From assembly GCA_002401775.2 (NCBI GenBank), contig NVUB02000063.1:1-58393 (forward strand): 58,393 nt of DNA, in the 5' to 3' direction. Source of the stretch: Ectothiorhodospiraceae bacterium (GTDB lineage: Bacteria; Pseudomonadota; Gammaproteobacteria; SZUA-152). The notes beneath the pieces were generated by a model. The model did not search any database, was not told the origin of the DNA, and worked only from the letters and a program-made list of their open reading frames with translations. A program made the position numbers and the translations under genes. Numbering within the stretch: position 1 is the first letter of the stretch; each line of letters begins with the position of its first letter. Positions 20,372-29,333 of the stretch are shown in pieces.

Positions 20372-21139
20372 ATGAGCATTACCCTGAAAACGCCTGAAGA
20401 CATCGAAAAAATGCGCATCGTTGGCCTGTTGGCCGCCGAGCAATTACGGATAATCGTCCCCCACATCAAAGCTGGAGTCAGCACCAACGATCTGAACCAG
20501 ATCTGTCATGACTACACTATAGACGTTCAGCAAGCCATACCGGCACCGCTGAACTATCACGGCTTCCCCAAATCCATCTGCACCTCGGTGAACCACCAGG
20601 TCTGCCACGGCATTCCCAGTGATAAAATACTGAAAGACGGCGATATTATTAATATCGACGTCACCGTGATCAAAGATGGCTACCACGGCGATACCAGCAA
20701 AATGTTTTTTGTCGGTGAACCCTCCATTCTTGCCAAGCGCCTTTGTCGTACCAGCCACGAATGCATGAAACTGGGCATCGACATGGTCAAACCCGGCATC
20801 CACCTCGGGGACATCGGCCACGCCATCCAGACACACGCTGAAGGCAATAATTTCTCCGTGGTGCGGGAATATTGTGGTCACGGCATTGGCAAGGTTTTCC
20901 ACGAAGACCCGCAAGTGCTGCATTACGGCACACCCGGCACGGGCATCATTCTCGAACCCGGGATGATTTTCACCATCGAACCCATGATTAACGCTGGAAA
21001 ACGTCAGGTCAAAAGCCTGCCCGACGGCTGGACCGTGGTCACCAAAGACCGCAGCCTCTCCGCTCAGTGGGAACACACTATTTTAGTGACGGATGATGGA
21101 CACGACGTGCTTACCAAACTGCCGGACGAAGACATTTAG
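20372..21139 (+). CDS. map: Methionine aminopeptidase type I
   Basis: 255 aa with the ATG at 20372, which has AAAGAGA upstream and matches the family N-terminus (MSITLKTPEDIEKMR). The frame stays open further upstream, but that part runs into the rpsB promoter and leader region. It removes initiator Met from nascent proteins. Metal ligands by count are Asp96, Asp107, His170, Glu203 and Glu234, in the expected DGYHGDTSKMF, EYCGHGIG and FTIEPM contexts. It is divergent from rpsB, the classic gammaproteobacterial arrangement, and followed by glnD. Confidence 0.97.
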   Translation: MSITLKTPEDIEKMRIVGLLAAEQLRIIVPHIKAGVSTNDLNQICHDYTIDVQQAIPAPLNYHGFPKSICTSVNHQVCHGIPSDKILKDGDIINIDVTVIKDGYHGDTSKMFFVGEPSILAKRLCRTSHECMKLGIDMVKPGIHLGDIGHAIQTHAEGNNFSVVREYCGHGIGKVFHEDPQVLHYGTPGTGIILEPGMIFTIEPMINAGKRQVKSLPDGWTVVTKDRSLSAQWEHTILVTDDGHDVLTKLPDEDI

Positions 21140-21347
21140 CCTCTCGACACTCACGTATACCGCCACCTTACCGTGTCACGGCACTTGCTGCCACGCGGTA
21201 AACGCCAAATCTATTAATGCCCTGGCAAGGGCGCCGATAAACATCTGCAACTGGCAACTGAATAACAAACGGACATTTAATCGGCAAAAACGGGATACCC
21301 CTTAAGGGCAACCACAAAGCAACCACAGCACAACAATCGGCTTAAAC

Positions 21348-24086
21348 ATGGTAATGACAACGACACCTGACCCAGACAGCAAAACCGTTTTTGACTGGCG
21401 AGCATTTGATCAAGCCGTGGAGAAGGCCGACGCCCCTCTCGGCGTCTTCCGTACCCAGCTAAAATCGGCCAACGCCACACTTCGAGCGCAGTTTGAGGCA
21501 GGTACACCGGTGCAGACACTGGTTACAAAACAAGCCGAGGTCATCGATGAATTACTGACGCGAATTTGGGATCTCTGCCTGTTTGACAGTGCCGACTGCC
21601 TGCAAAACGTTCCTCCCCCCGCCCCGCAAAGCACCGAACCAAACTCTTTTCAAAACGATATTGCCCTGATCGCGGTCGGTGGTTACGGCCGAGCAGAACT
21701 GCACCCCGCCTCTGATGTTGACCTGCTTATTCTCACCGCCAGCGAAGAGGCTACCGAACAGTATGCCGAAAAACTCGAAAAATTCCTGCTGTTTTTATGG
21801 GATCTCGGCCTAGAAGTAGGCCACAGCACCCGCACCGTACAAGACTGCATCGAGCAGGCCACTGCCGACATCACCGTCGCCACCAATTTAATGGAAGCCC
21901 GCCAGCTCACTGGCCCGGAAAGTCTGTTCCTTGAAATGACTCATGCCGTGTGCCCAGAAAACATTTGGCCCAGCCTGGACTTTTTCCGCGCCAAACGCGA
22001 AGAGCAAGTCGCCCGCCATCACCGCTTTCACGACACCGCCTATAACCTCGAGCCCAACATTAAAGAAAACCCCGGCGGCCTGCGCGATCTGCAGGTGATT
22101 GGCTGGGTCGCCAAACGACACTTTGGCGCCAAGACTCTGCACGATCTGGTCGGCCACGACTTTCTGACCGAAAATGAATACCACGCCCTCAACAATGCGC
22201 AGAACTTCCTCTGGCGCATCCGTTTCGCCCTGCACTCACTCACCGGGCGGCGCGAAGACCGCCTGCTGTTCGACCACCAGCGCACCCTCGCTACGCAATT
22301 TGGTTATGAGAATGTAGACAACAAACTCGCCGTCGAACATTTCATGAAGGACTACTACCGCACCGTACTGGAATTGTCGCGGCTTAATGAAATGTTGTTA
22401 GACCTGTTCGAAGAAAATATTCTTTTTGAAGACGAAGAAGAATTTGAACGCGAGACGCCCACACAGATCAACGAGCGTTTCCAATCTCGCCACGGCAAGT
22501 TGGAAGTTAGCCACCCGAATGTTTTCACACAGCAGCCTTCAGCTTTACTTGAATTATTTGTGCTCATGGCCCGCGACCCAAAGCTACGTGGTGTCAGCGC
22601 AGAGACCATCCGCCTGGTGCGTCAACAGCACCACCTGATCAATGAAGATTTTCGCAATGATCCGCAATGCCATAGCCTGTTCATCGAACTGTTTCGTCAA
22701 GGTGTAGGCCTCACCCATGAACTGAAACGCATGAATCGTTATGGCGTACTGGCGGCCTACCTTCCGGTATTCGGCAACATCGTAGGGCAAATGCAACATG
22801 ACTTGTTCCACGTATACACCGTCGATGAACATACCATGTTCGTGGTGAGGAACCTGCGGCGCTTCACCGTGCCTGAATATAGCGATGAATTCCCCTTATG
22901 CAGTAAAATCATCAAACGCATCGACAAACAGGAAATCCTGACCTTAAGCGCCTTCTTTCACGACATCGGCAAAGGCCGTGGGGGTGACCACTCAAAGTTA
23001 GGCGCCATTGATGCCGGTATTTTTTGCCGTACACATAGCATCAACGAACACGACACCGACATGATCAAATGGCTGGTAGACAGTCATTTGATCATGTCGA
23101 CCACCGCGCAACGAAAAGATATCAGCGACCCCGAGGTCATCGCCGAATTTGCACAACTGGTTGGCAACCAAAAGCGCCTAGACCATATTTACCTGCTCAC
23201 CGTAGCCGATATACGCGCCACCAGCCCCAGCCTATGGAACTCCTGGAAAGATGCACTGCTCGCCGAACTATACCGCTCCACAGCACATCACCTGCGCCAC
23301 GGACTGGACAAGCCCATTGATCACCAAGGGCTCGCACAGGATACTCAGACCCAGGCACTGGATTTACTGAAAAACACCAACGCCAATCTCATCGACATCG
23401 CGGAACACTGGGAACACATGGGACAGGATTATTTTCTACGCCACTCTGCGGATGAAATTGCCTGGCACAGCCAAGCCATCATTGAACACCGCGACAAAAC
23501 TGAACCCGTCGTGCTGATCCGAGGTGAAACACAACGAGGCGGATCAGCCATATTTGTCTACACCAAAGACAACAACTATCTGTTCGCAACCATAACCGCA
23601 ACCCTTGAACAATTAGGATTAGGTATCATCGATGCCCGCGTCATCACCTCCGATGACGGCTACACGCTCGACACATTTTTGGTACTGGACCACAACAACG
23701 AAGCGATCACCGGCCCCCGGCGTCACGCGGAGATTTACAGCCGCATTAATCAAAGTATGCAACACCCCGAAAAAGTGTCACAACCCAACGCAAATCTCAC
23801 CCGCCAGCAAAAACATTTCCCCATCGCCACGAAAATTTTGTTCCGCGAAGATGGTAAAAATAACCGTACCTGCATGGAAGTCATCACCAGCGACAGGCCT
23901 GGGTTATTGGCCCAGATATCACGCGGCCTTATGGAATGTAGCGTATTATTACAAAGCGCCAAAATCGCCACTTTTGGTGAACGGGTAGAAGACATATTTC
24001 TCGTCACCACCCTGAAAAAACAATCACTGCAAAACAAAGATGAAACCTGCCTGCGCGCCACTATTACCGACATGCTGGACAAATAA
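21348..24086 (+). CDS. glnD: Bifunctional uridylyltransferase/uridylyl-removing enzyme GlnD
   Basis: 912 aa, typical length. It uridylylates and deuridylylates PII proteins in response to glutamine and so sets nitrogen control. The nucleotidyltransferase motif VGGYGRAELHPASDVDLLIL is at about 110-129, with Asp123 and Asp125. An HD domain (FFHDIGKGRGGDHSKLG) lies near 540, and two C-terminal ACT domains follow from about 725. The second ACT domain opens with MEVITSDRPGLLAQIS. The map-glnD order matches other gammaproteobacteria. A second ATG six bases in is an equally plausible start. Confidence 0.97.
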   Translation: MVMTTTPDPDSKTVFDWRAFDQAVEKADAPLGVFRTQLKSANATLRAQFEAGTPVQTLVTKQAEVIDELLTRIWDLCLFDSADCLQNVPPPAPQSTEPNSFQNDIALIAVGGYGRAELHPASDVDLLILTASEEATEQYAEKLEKFLLFLWDLGLEVGHSTRTVQDCIEQATADITVATNLMEARQLTGPESLFLEMTHAVCPENIWPSLDFFRAKREEQVARHHRFHDTAYNLEPNIKENPGGLRDLQVIGWVAKRHFGAKTLHDLVGHDFLTENEYHALNNAQNFLWRIRFALHSLTGRREDRLLFDHQRTLATQFGYENVDNKLAVEHFMKDYYRTVLELSRLNEMLLDLFEENILFEDEEEFERETPTQINERFQSRHGKLEVSHPNVFTQQPSALLELFVLMARDPKLRGVSAETIRLVRQQHHLINEDFRNDPQCHSLFIELFRQGVGLTHELKRMNRYGVLAAYLPVFGNIVGQMQHDLFHVYTVDEHTMFVVRNLRRFTVPEYSDEFPLCSKIIKRIDKQEILTLSAFFHDIGKGRGGDHSKLGAIDAGIFCRTHSINEHDTDMIKWLVDSHLIMSTTAQRKDISDPEVIAEFAQLVGNQKRLDHIYLLTVADIRATSPSLWNSWKDALLAELYRSTAHHLRHGLDKPIDHQGLAQDTQTQALDLLKNTNANLIDIAEHWEHMGQDYFLRHSADEIAWHSQAIIEHRDKTEPVVLIRGETQRGGSAIFVYTKDNNYLFATITATLEQLGLGIIDARVITSDDGYTLDTFLVLDHNNEAITGPRRHAEIYSRINQSMQHPEKVSQPNANLTRQQKHFPIATKILFREDGKNNRTCMEVITSDRPGLLAQISRGLMECSVLLQSAKIATFGERVEDIFLVTTLKKQSLQNKDETCLRATITDMLDK

Positions 24087-24126
24087 ACCCACTTAACACT
24101 CATAAATAACATCAAACTAATCGCCA

Positions 24127-24552
24127 ATGAACCTCTACAGCCTCATACTCGCCTTTACCACATTAGCCGGAATAGGGCTTAGCCTTTGGGGCTGGGGCAT
24201 CATACAGAAATCAAAAGCCGTCCGGGAATGGCCTCAAACATCCGGTATCATCGAAGTGTCCGACCCAACCTCCGAAGCCAACGACTTGCTCCCCGACATC
24301 GTTTTCAGTTACCAGGTTAACAACAAAGACTATCGCAAGCACTTTGAATTTCCCGAAGGCACTCACCCCCTACCCGAGTTTGCCAAAGCTTACAATGAAA
24401 AGTACCCCGTCGGTGCAACAGTTTTGGTATTTCACAACCCGGAAAAACCTGAAATAGCCACCCTGGAACCCGGCGCCCAAGGCGACTGGATGATATTAGC
24501 CATGGGCATTGCATTAACCATAGTGGGTGCCTTAAGCTTACTACTCAGTTAA
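24127..24552 (+). CDS. DUF3592-type membrane protein
   Basis: 141 aa. An N-terminal TM helix (about 3-24) and a C-terminal TM helix (about 118-140) flank a beta-rich domain. WPQTSGIIEVSD, VFSYQVNNKDY and YPVGATVLVFHNPEKPEIATLEPG are the pattern of DUF3592 proteins. Function is unknown. It follows glnD by 40 bp in the same direction. Confidence 0.7.
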   Translation: MNLYSLILAFTTLAGIGLSLWGWGIIQKSKAVREWPQTSGIIEVSDPTSEANDLLPDIVFSYQVNNKDYRKHFEFPEGTHPLPEFAKAYNEKYPVGATVLVFHNPEKPEIATLEPGAQGDWMILAMGIALTIVGALSLLLS

Positions 24553-24634
24553 CCCCTTGAAACGCTTACGATCCAACGATTAATTCCAACGTCTGTAGAC
24601 GAAGCACGTATTGTAAGGTGAGCACGTTCGTAGG

Positions 24635-24658
24635 GTGGGCACGTTTTATAGTGCCCAC
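24635..24658. terminator. Perfect 8-bp hairpin in a dispersed repeat
   Basis: GTGGGCAC and GTGCCCAC pair around an eight-base loop. No T-run follows, so it is more likely a dispersed palindromic repeat than a strong terminator, though it does separate the DUF3592 gene from the next one. Confidence 0.5.
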
Positions 24659-24779
24659 GCGTAACCTAAAAAACTACAACTACAACGTCAACAACACCTA
24701 CCAATTACAACCACAAATACAACAACCACAAACACAAACAATAAAACACCTGTTCCCACACGCCTCAAATGGAAATATT

Positions 24780-25427
24780 GTGCCAATAAACATCCGACTC
24801 GCACAACCTGCAGACATCCCGTTCCTTGCCTGGGTACTGTATACCGCTGCACAATCTCATCTTGCCCATTGCCCATGGAGTATCATTTTTAATGAGACCG
24901 AAGCGCGAACACGCACTCTGCTGGAACATATTACTCAAAACCCCTCATTGCCCTGGTCGGACGTATCCAATTTTTGGATAGCCGACGCTGACGGAAAACC
25001 CGCCGCCGCCATGTGTGGGTTCGCACCCACCACCGAAACACCAACTGATCCGGTAATCACAGAACTCAGTATTGCAAAACAAGTCTTTCACTATTCGAAT
25101 GAGCAACTTGCTGATATCCAGAAAAGGATCATCATTGCCACCTTCGGGTTTCCTGATGACATACCCAATACCTGGGCCATTGAAAATGTCGCAGTGCTGC
25201 CGGAATATCAAGGCAAAGGCCTCATCGACCTCCTGTTCAAACACGTCCTGGAAGAAGGGCGACAAAAAGGCTTTAAACAGGTTCAAATACTGAGTTTAAT
25301 CGGTAATGAACAAGGCCAACGATCATTTGAACGTAACGGCTTCGCCGTAATAACACAGAAAGTACATCCTGAATTTGAGAACCTGTTTGGAACACCCGGT
25401 GCAAAATTATTAGTTCAGGATTTATAG
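24780..25427 (+). CDS. GNAT family N-acetyltransferase
   Basis: 215 aa from a GTG at 24780 that has GGA upstream. The open frame reaches back to a GTG at 24618, but that extension crosses a palindromic repeat and encodes an Asn/Gln/Thr-rich stretch, so I regard it as non-coding. The core begins INIRLAQPADIPFLAWV. Acetyl-CoA-binding motif A is NVAVLPEYQGKGLIDLLFKH, and motif B contains NEQGQRSFERNGF. The substrate is not predictable. Confidence 0.8.
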   Translation: MPINIRLAQPADIPFLAWVLYTAAQSHLAHCPWSIIFNETEARTRTLLEHITQNPSLPWSDVSNFWIADADGKPAAAMCGFAPTTETPTDPVITELSIAKQVFHYSNEQLADIQKRIIIATFGFPDDIPNTWAIENVAVLPEYQGKGLIDLLFKHVLEEGRQKGFKQVQILSLIGNEQGQRSFERNGFAVITQKVHPEFENLFGTPGAKLLVQDL

Positions 25428-25467
25428 TCACTCAACATAACCGCGAAATAACCGCAAGGGAACACCA

Positions 25468-26028
25468 ATGAGTATCAAGGATTTAAGCACATTACCAGAT
25501 AACTTGCCGATACCCATTGACGATGGCGCATGCGACCACCTGCTTAACGCAAGATTGCCATCCATTACGCTCACAAACACTTCCGGTACGGATGTGAACC
25601 TTAGTGAACTGAAAGGCACCGTCGTGCTGTTTTTCTACCCCATGAATGGGAAACCCGGTTCTCCACCCATGATTGGCTGGAATGATATTCCCGGTGCCAG
25701 GGGTTGTACGCCACAAGTGTGCTCCTACAAAGACAATTATCCAGCGCTAATTGATTTGGGTGTCACTGTTTACGGAGTGAGTTCGCAGCCATTAAAAGAT
25801 CAAACAGAAGTCAAAAACCGACTTGCCTTACCCTATGAGTTATTAAATGATTCTGATTTCACATTAACAAATGCACTGAGATTACCCACCTTTCCCTATG
25901 AATCATCAACCTACATTAAAAGACTCACGACAATAGTAAAAGATGGGCTTATCGTTAAAGTATTCTATCCAGTATTTCCACCCAACGAAAATATAAACCA
26001 GGTAATAGACTGGATTAAAGGCCATTAA
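25468..26028 (+). CDS. Peroxiredoxin (AhpC/TSA, PrxQ-like)
   Basis: 186 aa thioredoxin-fold peroxidase. After a variable 45-residue N-terminus come LKGTVVLFFYPMNGKPG and ARGCTPQVCSYKD. The latter holds the peroxidatic Cys and a second Cys five residues later, as in PrxQ-type enzymes. YGVSSQPLKDQTEVKNRLALPYELLND fits the family. It probably reduces H2O2 or organic peroxides with thioredoxin-type donors. A second, 1-Cys-type Bcp is encoded at 43107-43568. Confidence 0.85.
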   Translation: MSIKDLSTLPDNLPIPIDDGACDHLLNARLPSITLTNTSGTDVNLSELKGTVVLFFYPMNGKPGSPPMIGWNDIPGARGCTPQVCSYKDNYPALIDLGVTVYGVSSQPLKDQTEVKNRLALPYELLNDSDFTLTNALRLPTFPYESSTYIKRLTTIVKDGLIVKVFYPVFPPNENINQVIDWIKGH

Positions 26029-26092
26029 ACGACACTAGTATAATAAAAAAACACCTAAATTCAGCGCAAATAGCGCACGCAAAGGATAATAA

Positions 26093-26209
26093 ATGGATAT
26101 TTTAACCTTTACCTCTAACCTCATAAACACCCTTGCTTGGCCGACAATAGTCATCATTGGGCTGTGCTTACTTCGAAACCCAGTGACAAAACTAACGCCC
26201 CCTTATTAA
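26093..26209 (+). pseudogene. Truncated single-TM membrane ORF
   Basis: A 38-codon ORF with AAGGAT upstream. It encodes MDILTFTSNLINTLAWPTIV and a hydrophobic helix ending in LLRNPVTKL. This resembles the start of a common family of membrane-anchored hypothetical proteins with a LAW-P...RKP-hydrophobic pattern, which are much longer. It stops 18 bp before the next gene. I read it as a truncated remnant; a genuine small membrane protein is the alternative. Confidence 0.45.
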
Positions 26210-26226
26210 ATCGCCAGGGAATAAAA

Positions 26227-27195
26227 ATGAAACACCCTTTACTCAGTATCTTTTTGTTTGCATTCATAACAGGGTGTGTTTCTACACCCACCGGCAATAT
26301 TGAAGCATTTGGGGTTGCTACTGTTGCGGTAACCGACAAACTCGATACTGTTATCACCCGCTACAACGAAGCTAACATCAACGATATATTAGTGGAAATG
26401 GCTGGAAAGAAAGACCGCTATAGCGTCCCCAGCTTTAATCCCCTTAAAAAATTATTAGTCGCCAATACCGACAAAAACAAATACGCCCTGTACAAAGCCA
26501 ACAAGGCATTGGGACTTTACGCAAAATCTTTGACTGTCCTCGCCAAAGCCAGTTCTCAAGACGATATCGCTCTGGCCGGGGCTAACCTCACTTCCGCATT
26601 AAAAAGCATGAACAAGCAATACAAGATCTTGAAAAATACAAACGAAGATCTAATCAGCGATGAAAAAAGCGGCACACTCAGCCGGGTTATTTCACAAATA
26701 TCCACGTTTTATATTGAAAGAAAACGAGGAAAAGCGCTGAAAGAAATCATTACAACAACTGATCCGCACATACAAACTATCGGTAAAACAATCAATGACG
26801 AGCTACTTAAAGGGGTCATAGAAGGGCGGCTTTATACCATGAAGAACATTGAAATGAACGCCCTCTTCCTTGAATACAATAAAAAAATAAACACCACCAC
26901 TTACTCTCAACGAAAAAAGGCGTTAAAGAAAATTTATTCCGTTTTCATTGAAATGCAATCGGCCAGCGCTACCATTGCCCAAGCGCAAAAAGCTATATCT
27001 TCCGTAATGAAAGCACACAGTAAACTGAACGAGGCATTAAAAAAAGACCGCTTCAGCAGTAAAGAAATATTCAGGGCCATTGGCGACATTGCTACCGTGC
27101 ACGGAGACTTTAATGACCTGGAAGAACTCATGCAAGACTGTGAAACAGAAATTGTAGCGGATGATGGCAAAGGTATCATTTGCAAAAAGAATTAA
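26227..27195 (+). CDS. Predicted lipoprotein of unknown function
   Basis: 322 aa from the ATG at 26227, which has GGGA upstream. A signal peptide ends in a lipobox (FITGC, Cys17), so it should be lipid-anchored. The rest is mostly alpha-helical and polar. It has long Lys/Ala-rich helices, KLDTVITRYNEANI near the start, and a Cys pair (DCETEI...GIICKKN) at the end. I do not recognise the family. It may form a unit with the two small genes that follow (gaps about 55 and 90 bp), and its base composition is lower in GC than glnD. A short truncated membrane ORF precedes it. Confidence 0.75.
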   Translation: MKHPLLSIFLFAFITGCVSTPTGNIEAFGVATVAVTDKLDTVITRYNEANINDILVEMAGKKDRYSVPSFNPLKKLLVANTDKNKYALYKANKALGLYAKSLTVLAKASSQDDIALAGANLTSALKSMNKQYKILKNTNEDLISDEKSGTLSRVISQISTFYIERKRGKALKEIITTTDPHIQTIGKTINDELLKGVIEGRLYTMKNIEMNALFLEYNKKINTTTYSQRKKALKKIYSVFIEMQSASATIAQAQKAISSVMKAHSKLNEALKKDRFSSKEIFRAIGDIATVHGDFNDLEELMQDCETEIVADDGKGIICKKN

Positions 27196-27251
27196 TTCGC
27201 GCATGGAAAATCAGCGGTTATTATTACTTAATACAATATTAAAGGTGAAAT

Positions 27252-27578
27252 ATGTCTGAACTAGAAGAACTCAACAAAACCATTATTGCCCTTAGCAACC
27301 TGATGCCACTCATTGACGATGACGATGAACGCAGCAAAATACAAACCGAAAGAGATAACCTTAATCAAAAATCCCGCGATCTCGCCGACAAAACATTGCG
27401 TGAAGGTATTCCAGAATTAAATAGCGCCATAGAAGCACTTCAAGCGACAACAAAAGCGGCCAACGAAGCTGCAGAATCCATAGACGACATCGAAGAAGGG
27501 CTCACCACATTGGGGGATGCTATTTCAAAATCAGCCAAAGCCGTTGGAGCCATTGCAAAATTAACGGCCATTTTATAA
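27252..27578 (+). CDS. Small helical coiled-coil protein, unknown function
   Basis: 108 aa, acidic, no signal or TM segment. It has heptad-like helices over most of its length (ELNKTIIALSNLMPLIDDDD near the start, then AAESIDDIEEGLTTLGDAIS). The ribosome-binding site AAAGGTG is good. It resembles no family that I can name. Position after the lipoprotein gene suggests they are co-expressed, with this one in the cytoplasm. Confidence 0.65.
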   Translation: MSELEELNKTIIALSNLMPLIDDDDERSKIQTERDNLNQKSRDLADKTLREGIPELNSAIEALQATTKAANEAAESIDDIEEGLTTLGDAISKSAKAVGAIAKLTAIL

Positions 27579-27669
27579 TCCATTAAAACGCAACAAAACC
27601 ACAAAAAACAATCACGTTGTTAACTTAACTATTACACTAGATAAATTTTTTTAAAATAACGTAAAAAAC

Positions 27670-27888
27670 ATGAATAAATCACTAAGAAATAAAATCATTA
27701 CCGTATGCAACGAAAAAATAAAAAGCAAAGGCGACAATGTAGGGCTTTCATTTTACGCCTTCTTCGCAAACAAAAATGACAACCCTGAACGTCTAATGGA
27801 AGCAGCAAAATGGTGGATAATGGAAAATAAATTAAATCATTTTGAAAAAGCGATAAAAATAAAGGGGATAGTCGAGAAGCAGTTTTAG
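27670..27888 (+). CDS. Small basic protein, unknown function
   Basis: 72 aa, Lys/Asn-rich, predicted helical. It contains SFYAFFANKNDNPERLMEAA and KWWIMENK. Codon use is AT-rich compared with the neighbouring core genes. There is no recognisable motif. It could belong with the two preceding genes. Confidence 0.5.
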   Translation: MNKSLRNKIITVCNEKIKSKGDNVGLSFYAFFANKNDNPERLMEAAKWWIMENKLNHFEKAIKIKGIVEKQF

Positions 27889-27963
27889 TAACGTATATTG
27901 ATAACAATCACCTTGGGCGAGTCATCAATGTATAGCTGATTATCAGCATTAACCCTATCAACA

Positions 27964-28152
27964 CTCTCGCAGAGACGCAAAGATCGCAAAAAAACAAGCT
28001 ATTAAAATAGCAACAAGTATGAAGCTTGGAGCCTAGAATGTGCATTACCGATCAGACAGAACAACGTATTCCGTAATTTAGAGGTGAAATGACCTATTGG
28101 GTCATGTCAATTACAGCTCCCTTCTTTGCGTTCTTGGCGGCTTTGCGAGATT
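27964..28152. repeat. Inverted pair of CTTTGCG-type repeats
   Basis: The left arm (27964-27992) and the right arm (28122-28152) are inverted copies of the CTTTGCG/CGCAAAG motif also seen at 3932 and 36549-36645. The 384 bp between the small gene and the lipoprotein gene hold nothing else I can support. Confidence 0.6.
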
Positions 28153-28272
28153 CCATTGTTTACCTTGCCTACCCTGGATGCCCATACAAAAGGAAAGGAT
28201 TAATCCTACCTGGCAGGAACAAAACCACCACCCTGTCTACGTCTGCATCACCCAGCCACTATCACAACCTCC

Positions 28273-28898
28273 ATGTTTAAATGCTACACACCAAAAATTT
28301 TCCTTTCTCTCGCGCTTATATATTCGCTTAGTGCCTGCTCGTGGATAGCGACAGACACTTATTTTCAACATGACGCTGAAAGTAAGAGCATTGGAACAGG
28401 AACAGGGATAAGGACACTAGCGGGCTGGTCTCATGAGTTTCGCCCGGACGGACCAGCACTAAAATATCTGGCTATCCTGATTCAATGCTTTTCACCTTTG
28501 AAGACTCAGGTTTCGCGTTAACCGTTAGCGCAAGTTACCAAAATGTGGTTTCTGTAGGGCCATTAGTGTTCCCAATTATTCCTTTCTTCTCTGACTTCGA
28601 TGGCGACCTCTATATTTCTGCGGAAGTCACCGCAAAATCTCCCGTCCAACTCAATACCGGCAACTGGACCATCATCGATCTCTCCAACAATAAAAGCTAT
28701 CAGGCTATTGAGCAGGAGCAATTAACAATAAGCACACCGACGAGATTTCAGGTCAGCTTCCCTATCAAAGCTATTGATATCACCCGCTTCAAATTGCAAA
28801 TTGGCAATATCACAGCTGGGCAACAACAAATCACTCCCCCTCCGATTAGGCTCACAAAAACAAAAGGGACTTGGCATTTTGAGCAATTCACGTTGTGA
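28273..28898 (+). pseudogene. Frameshifted lipoprotein gene
   Basis: The first 82 codons start with a lipoprotein signal peptide (IYSLSAC lipobox, Cys22). They then lose frame near 28440-28485. A second frame, from about 28485 to 28898, continues as a 137-aa beta-rich domain with no start of its own (FTFEDSGFALTVSASYQNVV at its beginning). The two halves together make one secreted lipoprotein of about 205 aa. The shift could be a real mutation or a sequencing error. The family is not recognised. Confidence 0.6.
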
Positions 28899-29333
28899 AC
28901 CTGTGTTGAGAACTAAGTGCTAAGTGCTAAGTCTACTTTTTCGTAGGTCAGGTTACGCCGTTACCTGACAACGTGCCGCAAGGCATCTCCCTTTCGCGAA
29001 GTCCCTCCCAAAGCTCCTGTCTATGGCGGGTTGAAAGCGGCTATGGAGTATAAAGCTCAGCGAGCCGTAAAATGTCACGTAGCTTCGCAACGTGGCCTAC
29101 GAAACAAACGATGAGAGCTGAGAACTGTGTGCATTTTGCTCTCATTTCATCCGCTCCGACTCTTGTCGTCTATCTCCTAATAAAAGACAGGTTATTTCTG
29201 TGGATTTATGGCATAATACGCGCCACTTTTTACCTCGCACCTTCTTTACCTCGCAATATGGTCAGATGCTGTCGTCGCGAGGCCTGCAGTTACGATTTAG
29301 CCCCATTAACCACCCCGATTAGGAATAAAGACT
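28899..29333. other. Intergenic region with a nested palindromic repeat
   Basis: 435 bp with no gene. Most of it is one copy of the TAGGTCACGTTGCGAAGC repeat family (28942-29104) with outer AACTAAGTGCTAAG / GAGAGCTGAGAACT arms. The rest up to the ybiT start is presumably its promoter region. Confidence 0.6.
28942..29104. repeat. GTAGGTCACGTTGCG-family palindromic repeat, diverged copy
   Basis: The ends are inverted repeats of the CGTAGGTCAGGTTACG / CACGTAGCTTCGCAACGTGG type. The right arm is the reverse complement of the left arm of copies at 32375, 32866, 33039 and 33219. Confidence 0.65.

Noticed and set aside
24618-24779. Upstream extension of the GNAT gene
   Set aside because: It crosses a palindromic repeat and gives an Asn/Gln/Thr-rich low-complexity tail before the family core; a GTG with a ribosome-binding site lies at 24780.
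28089-28348. Two overlapping short plus-strand ORFs before the frameshifted lipoprotein
   Set aside because: They run over the CTTTGCG repeat and have no recognisable features.
26227-28898. A known toxin-antitoxin or abortive infection system
   Set aside because: No nuclease, acetyltransferase toxin, RHH or HTH motif is visible in these proteins, so I describe them as unknown instead.
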